Source of the DNA: Amorphophallus konjac
Lineage: Eukaryota; Streptophyta; Magnoliopsida; Alismatales; Araceae
DNA length: 64,000 nt
Assembly (NCBI GenBank): GCA_022559845.1
Contig: CM040120.1
Span: 162,298,334-162,362,333, forward strand
Direction: 5' to 3'
A model generated the notes under the pieces. The model did not search any database and had not been told where the DNA came from. It saw only the letters and a program-made list of their open reading frames with translations. This document shows positions 11,362 through 23,679 of the stretch, one piece after another; positions within the stretch are counted from its first letter, which is position 1, and the number at the start of each line of letters is the position of its first letter. The translations under genes and the position numbers were made by a program.

Positions 11362-12882
11362 TGTTGTGCATCCCTTGTTTTAATGATGACAAGTTGTATC
11401 TCATTGTCTTTACCATATGCACATGCCAAATGTTTAATATCTAAATGATCAATGTAGGTATATTGATGATTAAAATAGGCCAGCCAAAGGTCAAGGATGA
11501 ACCAAACTCAATTCAGAAGCTCAGCCCTTCAAGATCTCTAAAACAGGTTCTGGACTGGCTCAGAAGCCGACACCTAAGGGCTTCGAAGCCGACACTTGAA
11601 GGCAGATAGAAATCAGGGAATTTTGGTTCTGTTCATAAGCCGACCACGGAGGCCCTGGAAGCCGACACTTGAAGGCAAACAGAAACCAGGGAATTCTGGT
11701 TCTGTTCAGAAGCCGACCACGGAGGCCCTGGAAGCCGACCACGGGCGGAGATGCGAATTGTAAGCCCTAAAATGGACCCGTTTCTTGTGAGATCCGATAC
11801 CAAGGCTTGGATCCATTATGGTACGCACCTAGAGGGTCCAGATAAGCCAGGAAACATGGGTCTTTGCCAAGTTTTAGTTCTTTTCATGGATTTGACTTGG
11901 TCTTCTACTTCCTAGCTGAAAAATAGGAGATTTCCCATTAGATTCTCCAACTGAACTAGCAGAAATCATGGGAGTTCCTAAAAATCAGAAAGAGATGGCG
12001 GGAAGGCAGAAGGAAGGGAGGCAGCAGCAAACTAAAATCAGGGAGGCTGCTGGAAAAAGAGAGCGCTGCATCTAGAGTGCGCTGCATCTAGAGAGAGCTA
12101 CATCTAGAGAGAAAAATCTGCAGGTCGTGGAAGAAGCATACTTGGAAGAGCTTGTGCGACCCAGATAAAGAAGCAAGAAGAAGCTACTGGAAAAAGGAAG
12201 TGCGCTGCATCTAGAGAGAAGTGTCTGTATCTCGTGGGAAGAAAAGAGAAAAGGGGCCTGTGCGACCTAGATTAAGAAGAAAAAGGAGAAGAAGAAAACA
12301 AGGGCAACAGCAGAAGAAGCACCAGTAGGAGAAGAGCAGCAGTAGGAGAAGCACCGACAGCAGCACAAGATCAGCCAATATCTGAAATCAGAGAAGAAGC
12401 TCGGTGAACTCCATCTACAGATCAAGATACCCAATCATCAAGAGAATTCTACACTCGATCTGTATTTATATCTCTATTCAATCTTTCATTTTACTTTTCT
12501 ATTCTGTTAATCAAGCTGTTCGTCAACGGAATATTCAGATTGAGCTGAGCTGCTCAGATCTGAGGTTGTTCAAGCTGTGAGTCAGCGGAGTGTTCAAGCT
12601 GTGATTCAGCGGAAGGAAGCCTCACCGGGTTTGGTGAGGGGTGGATGTAGGCAGACTGGATGTCTGGCCGAACCACCTAAAAATCCCTGTCTCCTTTGTG
12701 TGATTGTTTGTGATCTCCGCTAGATGCATGCCTAGGTTCGTCTTTGTTATGCATAGAGTATACGCTTTAATTTCCGCTTAAGCCGCATAGTTTAAATTGT
12801 TTACATAAGTCTGCAATAGTTCTTGAATTTGGGGGCGGATCTATTCACCCCCCCTCTAGACCGCCATTCCACCTGCACAACA
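11362..12882 (+). repeat. 3' LTR of copia C
   Basis: 1,521 bp, collinear with the 5' LTR at about 98% identity by hand. TSD copy ATAGC follows at 12883-12887, after which LTR B2 resumes. Confidence 0.95.
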
Positions 12883-12887
12883 ATAGC

Positions 12888-13420
12888 AGCGGAAACTAGT
12901 CGGAACATGACGGCGAACAGTCATGAATAATCAGAGCAAACCACAAGACACAAATTCAAGGCCAGCCAATATTGACAAAAAATATAATTCTTATTAATAT
13001 CAAAATATGAATATTACATCTTTGACTCAACTACATTAATGGAAATGAAGGAAAGCCTTGAAATTACAGAACTTAGACTCAAGAAAATAAAAAGGACACC
13101 GACTCGATCCTCCATAGCCCTCATCACTCTTGCCCTTCCCCATTTGATTGGTTATCTTCATCATTATTACTTAAAAAATGTTTAAGAGAACTGGGTGAGC
13201 AAAAAGCTCAATAGGAATTACATCTCTATCGTCGAGCACGATATAATTGATTAACTAGTTAATCATGTACACGAATAAGTAATGCATGAACGATATAACT
13301 CAAAATCATGACAATCGATCTAGTAGAAAGGATGATGATTAACGAACATCAAAGCCAAGGGCAGATATAAGCTCAAGAGAAAAGGAAATAATTTCCATGT
13401 AGAACTAAGGACAAGATGCT
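12888..13420 (-). mobile_element. LTR B2, second piece
   Basis: It continues the LTR left at 5321. It carries the small hairpin TGAGCAAAAAGCTCA (13196-13210) followed by ATAGG. It ends in ATGCT (13416-13420), the target duplication of B3. Confidence 0.88.
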
Positions 13421-16400
13421 TGTCACGCCCCGAGCGCGGAAGGAACTCGGATGACGCGTGACGAGTTTATATCGATCATGTCAATCAGAGCGTTAGTGTA
13501 TTCAACACAAAGACAGAGTGCACAAAAGTAAAGATAACCCAATCCTTTATTCAATCACAATCTCAAAGTACTTCAATTAAAAATGAAAATGCTAAGACTC
13601 AATAAAAGGAAAAGGTACAATGATTGACTCAAGAAATTAGAAAGATAATACTAGTGACGCTTGGATGGATAGAGTAGCTCTAATCTCTTCACTCTTGACC
13701 TTCCCCATCCGATTGAGTCTCGTCATCAGACTTACTTGAAAAATAGGGGAAAACACTGGATGAGCGAACGCTCAGTAGGAATTATATCTCAAGAGCTAGC
13801 TTGCTTTAAGTAAATACGTGTTACATGAATGCAATAAAGCTATGCATGTTTGCGTAAAACGACAAGAGAGAGAGAGAGTATAACAAGAGATAATCGAGTG
13901 AACTAGCATGTCTTTCAAGAAATTATATCAATAAATGTCAAGAAATTCAAGCAAGTATATTCATCATGTCACGTCGAGAATTGGCTATCACATTTCAAGC
14001 AAGTATATAAATACCATTTCCGGGTCACGCAAGTCATGTCATGTCAAGTCGAGTGTGAGATTGTGGAATGTCTAATCAAGCTAGTCATGCACTTCAGTGC
14101 AATGCCACACCGTGATCATTACAACTCCCATGGGCACTAGTACTTTCGGGTGCTCCTCCCAGGACCAGATCGGGCCCTTATATGTGCAGGCATTGATCGT
14201 GTATTTTTTGACATCCACTATGGTTATAGCCAATATAGAGTTTCAATGGAATAAGCTTGTAGGGACTTTAAGGTAGATCTTGTGGAATAGAATTTCAAGG
14301 ACTGAACATGATGTATAAAAACAACAATAACGGTATAATCACGATTAACGATAAAACTAGGTGGAATCGGCTCCCAAATGGGTGCCATGACAATAGGAAT
14401 AAGCGCTCATATAGCGATGGTCACTCGTTCTTGGACATGATAAGCTAGATAGAATCGAGGTCCACAAGTGTGGCACCTAATTCATAAGAACACTAATGGC
14501 ATGGTTTCCCATTCCATTAATTTAGAGTATTCTCATGACATCCTCTTAGCAAGTCATGAGGGCCGGTATACCATGTTTCTTTAGAGTGACATGGTAATCA
14601 AATAGTGACATAGGTTTTAAGGGTACAATCAGCTCGGCTGCCTCGAGGGAATCCAAGGCTAGCGGAGTCTTACGGAGGTCTCTATGATAAAGTCACTGGT
14701 CCAAAGGAACAAAATGTTCTATGGAGAGTTCATCTATCACCGAGAATTTGTGGGTAATCGATAAAACAACGAGAAACATGGGACTATATTCACGGAATGG
14801 AATATAGTGCCGATACGCATAACCCATTAACAAGGGTTATATAAAAACCACGAAAAAATCAGGGATCAGTCAAATGGCGCCTGAGCTTAAGTCTTTATTT
14901 TATGAATTGGCGTCCTTGTCAGGGTCGTCAGTTCAATAAATGACGACTGTTCACTCAGTCGTTACATCCAGATTAATATCTATAAACATTTTTCAAGTTT
15001 GATTATTATAAAAATGACGCCTTTCATGAAGGCTTCAATTCAATAAACAGCGCCCTAGTCAGGGGCGTCATATAACAAATTAAAGGGCAGGGTATATGTC
15101 GTCATTTCCATATCCAAGAACATTATAACCATTTCTATAATTTCACAGTTTATCACTAAATTGGTGCCCGTTTATAGGGGCGTTCATTCAATTGACGACC
15201 TAATCTGGGTCGCTAATTCTTTGTCATATGATTTGCACCCGCAGGTACAATCACAGACACATGATTTTTGGAGTATGTCTGATCAAGATTCTAAAGACAT
15301 GAACAGATAGGGAAAAATAACAGGAATTTATGGACACAGTTATGCATTAGTGTACATGTAAGAGTTCATAGTTATTAAAATTTAAACTTTGTACAATTAT
15401 TAACTATCTAGGAAAAAATGATTGTTTGCACGGTCGTTGATTTTAAATGACGCCCTATCTTGGGTCGTCAGTTACATTCATGCAGTAAACGGAGAAAATT
15501 CATTCTAGAAAATGAAATATGTAACTCCTTTAGACCTATATGCATGTAATCACTTAGTGAATTATAAGATTTTGCTAAGTCTTGAGAAAACCTACTTGGT
15601 GATGATCTGGTTGATGGAACGTGAAGAATATATATGAAGATTTGATCACAAATGATACCCTGTTTGAAACAGAGTAACCGCGTAGAAGGAAGAAGACACA
15701 GCAGCTTGTTCTTCTTGCTTCAACGGTCGAAGGCAATCAGCAACAGCAGTTATGGTAAGGAAATCAATGGCCTTCAATCCTTCGTGCAGCAAGGAAGAAG
15801 AAGAAAGGATGAAGAACTTCACGTTCTTGACGTACACCCACGGCAGAAGCAACCTACAGCAATATGTGAAGCACTGTCGAAGGAGCAGAAGACGGTGTCC
15901 TCCCTTCACAGTATTGACAGCAAGAGGAAGATGAAGAAGAACTTCCACGGCAGAGGAGTAGCAGCAGGACGTCTTTAGGGTCAACATGGGTTCGATGGAG
16001 GGGATGGTATTTATAGGGAAAAGAATCCTAATGGGTTCTAGGAGTTTGATTGGAGTTGAAACTTCTAGGTAGACTCCTGCTTAAACTTAAACATCAACAT
16101 GTTGATACTTTCCTAATCAAAACTTACACGGATAACATCCTTGTTCGAACCAAATACTAACATGTTTAGTTTGTAAATGACGCCTCAGGTTGGGGCGTTA
16201 TTTCAATAAATGACGCTTGTATACACAGTCGTCAAAATTAAATGACGACTTGCTCGGAGACGTCATTCACCTTTCCCTATTTGTTAATTTAAGGTGTAAC
16301 GATCTTTCTGAATTTTTATCTTTTTTTTCTTGATGTGATCTAGATGAGAAATTTTAGGGGTACAACTTTCCATTTTTCTCTATTTTTTCATATAATTAGT

Positions 16401-17102
16401 TTTCCAAATTTCTTTAATTCAAAAATGGGCACTATTCATTTTAGAATAAAATAACAACTTTTATTAAGTCGTCACATTTGAAATCAACGCCTAAATCAAT
16501 GGCGTCAATTGCATTTTGGCATTTCTCCTTAACCTCCAAAGGACTAATATTGTATATATATCCCTACTATTTCTATCACTCTGTTATCTATATACTTTAT
16601 TTGACTTTTGCTAATTGTAAATAACAACTTGCATTAAGTCGTCTTTCACGTTGGATACGCCTGTACGAAGAGGCGTCAATTGAGTTTTTGGCCTTTTCTT
16701 AATGCTCTTGAAAGAACCGAAATTGCATATATGCTCATTCTTTTATCTTTTACATAGCTTTAATGTAATTAAATCTTATATATATATCCTTCTCCCTTCT
16801 AATAAAATTATAATGTAATAAATGTGGAATATTAAAATTTCTAAATTAGTAAAAATATAAATTGACATTTTCTTCAAGATTTAATGATTCTTAATTCAAT
16901 TAAAATTACGTTGTGTATTAAATGCTTACCTAAATATAACAATCATTCTTAAATTTATTATAATACAATAGTAGTGTCCATAAGTTCTTTTGTTAGACTT
17001 TTTAGGACGTAAGAGGGTCATGTACAAGGTCTGGGCCTTGTTTAATTATTATTTTTAATTTATTTAGACTTTCTAGTCCTTTAATTTACCAGGGTTGCTA
17101 CA
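13421..17102 (-). mobile_element. Solo LTR B3 (gypsy-type), 3.7 kb, TSD ATGCT
   Basis: Starts TGTCACGCCCCGAGC and ends GGTTGCTACA; TSD ATGCT lies at 13416-13420 and 17103-17107. It inserted into its relative B2 in the same orientation. TATTTATA at 16008-16015 gives TATAAATA on -. The hairpin TGAGCGAACGCTCA is at 13761-13774. Numerous TGACG...CGTCA inverted motifs lie at about 14870-15200, 15430-15475, 16180-16270 and 16460-16680. A conserved block with TTACGGAGGTCT is near 14670. There is no coding domain; the overlapping frames on both strands at 15646-15987 look fortuitous. Confidence 0.92.
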
Positions 17103-17107
17103 ATGCT

Positions 17108-18413
17108 AGTATGAAACAAAGACAGATGCTCCAAATGAACATAACTTTATAGAATTGGCCAGAATATATCAGAATTAAAATAATAAATAGAAATAATCAG
17201 CCTAGCAAAATATCCAAATTATTAGAATTAACAAGATAACATAATAACATAATATCAGAATTACAGAATAACAGAATTTGGTGCAATGCCACGCCCATAA
17301 TTTCCCATGGTTTACAGAATGGATATCCATCCAACCTGGCATTGGATGTCGCAGACCCACATCCCTTAAAATTTCAGAGTTTGCATATATGACCAATATA
17401 GAGTCAAAGGGGTTATGTTCCAGAAATATCATGAAAGAAATTCCAATGGAAAATATCATGCCATAGCCAATAAAGATGATAATCATGAAGCAAGTAACAT
17501 TTTCAGAACCTAGGACAGTCGAATATCGGACTCATAAACCATAGTTAAACTAAAGGAATCACGCTCGAAATCACAGGGTAGGTAGCGGTCAGGATAGGAC
17601 CGCTATCAGAATAAGGCAGTTAAATCAAGATCGCTATCAAGTGGAGTCGGCACACAGTCTGGAATATGAATGTACATCCCCTATGGCTGACGCCTTTAAA
17701 AGAAGGCGTCCACATTCACAGACGCGTTCACAATCGATCACATAAATTTTGGTCAAGTTGATCAGAAAGCGATCCCAATGTGACTGTTATCATAAGTAGG
17801 CGGTCACGGGATGGCCGCGTTCTTCTCAGGGCTAGCAGAACCCAAAGAGAACCCCATTTTGCGGGTCCAAAGGCCGATCGAACCCTGTCTTATACAGTAG
17901 GACGAGGATTACAGAGGTTTCAAGGATTTTTGTGGTACAACCAGCTCGGCATCCTAGTGGGAATCCCAATCTCACAGAGACTTACGGAGGCCTTGAAACA
18001 TGAACACCTAGTCCGACAGAAGGAATATATGACGGAGAGGCATTCAATGTCCAAGAAAGTGTTCCTATCACGCTATAGAAATCAAGCGGTAGGTTAACAT
18101 CACCGGGGTGACATAACCTTAATCAACAAAACTCATGATATGAATAACATCATATGTGCTAAGATTTAAAAAATGCTTTCAAGCAATAATTTTCAGGTTA
18201 ACAGAAACGTCTACTTATTTAATCATGCTGAGAACTTCAGAGAAAGATACAAGCATGGAATCAAGGAAAGATGGATAATTAACTTAGAAGATATTAAGTT
18301 TAATCGCAACCCTAATTACATAAATGGATTCTGATGATTAACAGACATGAAAATATGCAATTAGACCAAAAATAAGCCACTAAACATGTTGGGAGAAGCA
18401 CTAGGGTTTCTGG
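17108..18413 (-). mobile_element. LTR B2, third piece
   Basis: It carries the conserved block with CTTACGGAGG near 17990. Inverted motifs include GCGGTCAGGATAGGACCGC (17587-17605) and GACGCC...GGCGTC (17690-17711). It ends in TCTGG, the target duplication of D. Confidence 0.88.
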
Positions 18414-20963
18414 TGTTGGGGTGCGTGGCACGGATTCAAAGGGGGGTGAATGAATCCCCTTTAAAAAATTATTGTGGAAATAAAATAATGCCAACTAAGC
18501 AACACTCAGTCACCAAACTGGTCAACCAATCAAACTTCTAACTCAGTGAGGAAGATGATAACAACAGATAAGAGCAAAGGTACGCAAGCTCACTGAACAA
18601 ACCAAATAGCAATGTAGGCTAATAAACGAGTCAAGTGAGACAACCATCAACCATATAGTGCTCATGAAACATCCTGCGAAGGGTGATAGAAGATATGGAT
18701 TAGAGTGCAAAAGCAAACCACAGAACACCAGGATTTTTAAGGTGGTTCGGCCAGACACCAGTCTGCCTACATCCACCCCTCACTCCAAACCGAAGTGAGG
18801 CTTCCCTTGCAAACGCAAGAACAGCAGACTCAATCTGCAACAGACGCTGCCTAACAACTTGACAAACCGAGGGAGACAAATCCCTCAAACCAAGCTTTGC
18901 AACCCACATAAGCTTGGCACCTAGACTTGCTACCCACAAGACCAGAACCGGAGACGAATCTCCCTTCCTCCACACCAGAGGGAAACCATAAGTGACACCC
19001 AATCACTTGCAAACTGGAGGACCAATCCTCTCTTCCTCCAAACCGGAGGGAAACCCACAAGTATCACACCACTACTTGCAAACGGAGACTACGTGTCCCT
19101 TCTCATGAGTCCACAGGAGGAACCCCGATCCCAAACAAGGGAAACAGAAAGCACTAAGGATGTGAAAAGAACAAACGAAAAACAAACAAGAGAAATAAAA
19201 ATAGATATAGCTCCGAGGAGCACAATGATTGTGGATTTGATCCATGAGTCAATTCATGAACAGATCTTCAAGATGTACTGGCTGCACACTCTTTCTCCTT
19301 CTAATGATTTTCTTCTCTCTCACTCTGGCTCTCAGCTTCTTCTTCACTCACTGACTACCTCTCTTCTTCTTCTTCTTCTTCTCTTTCTTGCTCTCCTTTC
19401 TTTTCTTCTGGCGGCCTCTCTTCCAGCACCAGCACCCTTCTTCGAAGGGTAAGGTATTCTTATATACGAGCAGGGGCTCCGTAAGGATCAAGCAACAGAA
19501 CGCTACTGACATTCCATTGGTCCACGTCTTAGGGAATAGAAGCTTCCTTTCCTCGGATCACGTGCCTATCATTTACCCCTTTATCCACGAGCCAGCCTTC
19601 TGCTATTTCAGATGTCACGAGCCTCTTCTGCGAATGAAATTGTTCCCTGTAAGTAAAGTCAACAAAGCTTTTAGTCAAACACCTTATAAACATTAGTCAT
19701 GAAGGGTGTATAGACTCTAAATTGTAATGTGCCGACATGCACATGCCTTATTTTGCTCAAGGCAAAACTTGCACCGCGGTAAACAATGCACAAACATTGT
19801 GTAGCTCATCGTACGTAAAGATAGGAATGCACCGACGTTAATCCTTATGCTTGACTATGCACGGACATTATACAACGATGCACAGTTCTATATGCACATG
19901 GCACGGAATGTGCACCGACTTTAGGTGTGTGTGAGAAGCTAAATGAGATGCACACAAGCACGGACTTCAGGCCACCATGAGACACAGAATAAGACACAGA
20001 GACACGTGAGGCACATGAGGCACATGAGACGCTAACAGAGACGCAAACACGGTTGCAGCTGTGCATGAGACGCGAACAGAGACTTAAGACCAAGAGCATG
20101 CGCTAGAGACGCAGGCAAGAGAGAGAGATGCTAAGACTGGTGCTAAAGACGCAGCGTGAGACGTAGGCTACAGGAATGTGCACGGACTTTGAAGTGTCCA
20201 CAGACCCTAAACAGTAATATGCATGGACCTAAACACGCACTGAGTGTATGAATGAACTGACCTTGGTATGAGACGTGTATACACAGGAACATGCACTGAC
20301 CTACCATATGCACTGACCTTATATTCGTTTGGCCAAAACATGCACCGAATGTATATGCTGTAGACAAAAATCTGCACTGATCTTAGTTGTGTGAACACAC
20401 AAGCTAAGACACAAGATATGCACAGACCTTGGGTGTATAAGATGAAGAAGTGCACCGATGTTATCTGCCCAGTGCAAAGTATGCACCATGCTCACAAGCT
20501 GCTCGATGAAAATGCTATGCACACTAACATGACATGCACACAAAGTGTTCGATAAGATGACGTGCATCACCTCCATGAAGTGCTATAGGAACTAGCACCG
20601 ACTTCATACGTTCATATGAACAGTGAAATGCCTAGGCTTTTCTTACACAATGGAGACTACCATTGACCTTCTATGTGCATGGACTTAACACATGCACCAA
20701 TATTTCTGTACAAGCATTAACATATGCACAGATCTGAGATTAGACAGCGCAATACATGATCTGACTGTGCATTGACCTTACCTATCAATGAGTTGACTTT
20801 GACTTGGGTTGACTTCCTTTTCATGACCCGTGAGTCATTCTTAAACATGTTCTGACATTTTCTCATAATACATCAGGATTATATCATCAAGGATGTACAT
20901 GTAAACATAATGAGACATAATATTTGTCATCATCAAAACTCCAGAACCACAGGGGACACAACA
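18414..20963 (-). repeat. Left (3') LTR of copia D
   Basis: 2,550 bp from TGTTGGGGTGCG to GGGGACACAACA. A TTATATA box at about 19455-19463, read on -, has pyrimidine-rich + strand to its left. To the right (19730-20780) lie about twenty copies of a TGCACCGACYTT-like motif and repeated GAGACGC units. Confidence 0.92.
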
Positions 20964-20977
20964 ATCTCCCCCTTTTT
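20964..20977 (-). other. Polypurine tract of copia D
   Basis: ATCTCCCCCTTTTT on + abuts the LTR. Further CTCCCCCT copies lie near 21290, 21382, 22733 and 22964, the multiple-PPT pattern of Sireviruses. Confidence 0.88.
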
Positions 20978-21532
20978 GATGATGGAAATATTATGAGTCA
21001 TTGCAATAGATTCATCATGATGATTATGAAATATCATATGAAAGTTCATGAACATTCACCATAGAATAGCTCAGTCAGAAATGAGCATATAAAACACCAT
21101 GTGTGCAACATCTGACAAGAGTTACAATTGATGATGCAAATGATGACTAACCAAGAGTGAGTGACAAATGACTCAATAACTCACAAAAGTTCTCTCCCTT
21201 TGACAACATCAAAAAAATGGAATGATCATTGACTATTGAAGGAGAGAATATTGAAGGTATTATGCAAACTGAGTGACTGTCATCTAAAACTCCCCCTGAC
21301 AAGATACTCTCTTGTATGACAGAGCAGGAGGGGTGGAATGAATTGAATGATCATTGAACCACATGGACATGCAAAAGTTCTCCCCCTTGGACGGACAATG
21401 ATTGGAATGAAGCACAGGAGTAATTATGGACAGATAAAGTAATGACATAAAGAAGTCAACAGTTAGGTCTGAAATAATGGAGTCCAATTTGAGAAAGCAA
21501 GCATTCAGAATGAATGAGAAATATTTTCAATG

Positions 21533-22463
21533 GGATATCAATTTCATAAATCTGATTAAACATGTATTTCAGACTCTTCTATTATAGAGATTTATGAATG
21601 ATTCTTCATTGACTAGTCAGATCAGAATATGATGTATGCAAGGCTTGTTCATACGCTTTCTGTACTCATATCTGAAATCGGTTTTCTTAATAAAAGTGAA
21701 CCATGCTTTCATATTGAAAGTCTTGTTTAACCTTCTTCTTTCTTACTCACTCAATTCAAAGATTCCCTTAAGAGATGCAATCAATAGTATTGAGGTTAAA
21801 CACATAAGAAAACATTTGTATCTGACAAGTGTTCAAATGATATACTTGATCAGCAACAATTTTCATAACAAACTTCATGAGCACTCGAGTTTAGTACACC
21901 CTTGTAACTAGAGGATACACCTAAGCACTTGGAAGGACGAACTATCATGCTTCATAAGAACAGAGATAGTATTTACACTTCATGACACACTACAAATCAT
22001 TTCTTTGATGAGTGAGATGTATTTCTTAGTGTGCATGCCATTGCTCTGCCAGATTTTTCAATCAATTTTTAAGCAGAGTTAACTAGGGCACTTCATGACA
22101 CACCTCAACTCATTTCGTTGATGAGTGAGATGTGTTTCTCAGTGACCAAAGACATTGCTCTGACTAGATTTACCCTTAGACATGTTCCAGATTCTCATAT
22201 GTTTAAAAACAATACTTATTTCATACATATCAATTAAGGAATATCATGATTTCAGAATTTTCAGAATTCAGAAGAGTTTAAAAGACACAACGTAAAAATG
22301 TTGGTTAGAGTTTATTAAGACTAACTCAGATATTTTCAAGATATGTTCATAAACAAACACAAGACATATATAAAACTTCAACCGGGTGAAAATTTCAGAC
22401 ATTCATAGTCCTATATAATAGAAGATTCCTCTTTAAGTAGTTTTCAGATTTATGATCAAGATA
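21533..22463. repeat. Long imperfect inverted repeat in D
   Basis: The left arm contains TCATAAATCTGA, TCTTCTATTATA, TTATGAATG and then ATATCTGA and CTTAATAAA. The right arm contains their reverse complements in reverse order. Arms are ~170 bp, separated by ~585 bp. Confidence 0.7.
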
Positions 22464-23089
22464 TGCACAGAGAAATCTTTCTGAATTTTCAGGGAAGGCC
22501 GAACCATTTTAAGGAGCAGCCAATTCAACAGATACCAATGGATAGGATGAGTGATAATGGCTGATAACAGTTGAAGCAGGAAGCTGAGATGTGTTGCATT
22601 TCACATTCATCACAGGGATTTAAATAAGATAGCAGTTCAAACTGAAGATGAGAAGTTCAGTTGATAGAAGTGAGCTAGATAGACAGTTATGAGATGCATG
22701 GGTCAGATGCAATTTCAAGAATATGAATAATGCTCCCCCTAAATGTATGCATGAGCTAGCACTCAAGGTATGTAAACAAAGTCACATGAATGTATCATAT
22801 GCATGACTAGACTGTTCTGGTTGAGGAGTTTTATCAGCAAAATACAGAACATTTGCCATTTATTGTCGACTCAAGGTGTCGACACTTCTTACCAGTGAAT
22901 GCAAGTGCAGTGAGCTGACAGCATGTAATATATGCAATCACATTGTTTCCTTGGTAAACAACTCCCCCTGACACCATGCATTGTATGACTGAAATCTAAG
23001 AGCAATGGATGCAATGGAATTTATGTATGGAATTTTTATGACTTATGCTCATGAACATTTAGACTGCTCTTCGTGCAACTTTGACCTAT

Positions 23090-23146
23090 GGTACCCGGCG
23101 GAGGACTTGGTCTAAAGACTACCTCACACATAGCAAGAACTTCCAG
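23090..23146 (-). other. Conserved hairpin (copy in D)
   Basis: On -, CTATGTGT is followed by an outer stem GAGG/CCTC enclosing GTC-TTTA-GAC, then CGCCGGGTACC. Confidence 0.7.
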
Positions 23147-23679
23147 ATAGAATTCATCTACCCTTCAGTATCTCACTATTTATACACCAAGAGTCATGCA
23201 TGACAATCCAATGCAGATGCAGTTCTATATGCATCTTAAGCTGACAATATGCTACTTAAATGCAATTGTGAATACATATGCATGTCAAATGTGCAGGTGA
23301 ACATTTTAGGCATGAGACATCGTGCAAGCAATAAATTCATTCAATTCAGCTTTTCAGTTTTTTGATGTGTAATTCATTTTCAGTCAGTTTCAATCAATTC
23401 AGATTTCAGTATGCAAGCACCAATTTCAGTTAAATTGTTGCACAAATAACACATCATATTCATTGAGAGATTTTAATGCCAAGCATAGATGCAAATGAGA
23501 AACTATATGCATGAAGTTTGGATTAACAGATCAAACATGATATGCAACTATCTAAACAAGGTTATCAAAAGCTCAAATGTCTACCAGCAGAGGTGGGGCT
23601 TTACCAACCTTTGGATGCCTTGGTTTATTTGACCCCCTTTTATTCCACATCCCCAAGGCATACCTGCAAAGCACAGACC

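Larger units (their letters stand above)
5322..12882 (+). mobile_element. Copia C: complete non-autonomous Sirevirus-like element, TSD ATAGC
   Basis: 7,561 bp with two LTRs (1,522 and 1,521 bp), a PBS matching initiator Met-tRNA, a gag-only coding region, a long non-coding 3' domain and a polypurine tract. TSD ATAGC lies at 5317-5321 and 12883-12887. Protease, integrase, RT and RNase H are absent, so movement would need enzymes from another element. A hand comparison of the LTRs finds roughly 28 substitutions and one 1-bp indel (about 1.8%), nearly all transitions. That fits a fairly recent insertion into methylated DNA. Confidence 0.93.
20978..23679 (-). other. Non-coding 3' domain of copia D
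   Basis: No pol is visible. It includes a long imperfect inverted repeat (arms 21533-21704 and 22289-22463), a ~110-bp direct duplication around CATGACACAC...CAGTG (21980-22160) and the conserved hairpin at 23090-23146. All three recur in E at matching places. Confidence 0.75.

Noticed and set aside
15646..15987. Overlapping frames of ~110 codons on both strands in B3
   Set aside because: There is no domain, and equivalent positions in B1, B2 and B4 do not keep a matching frame.
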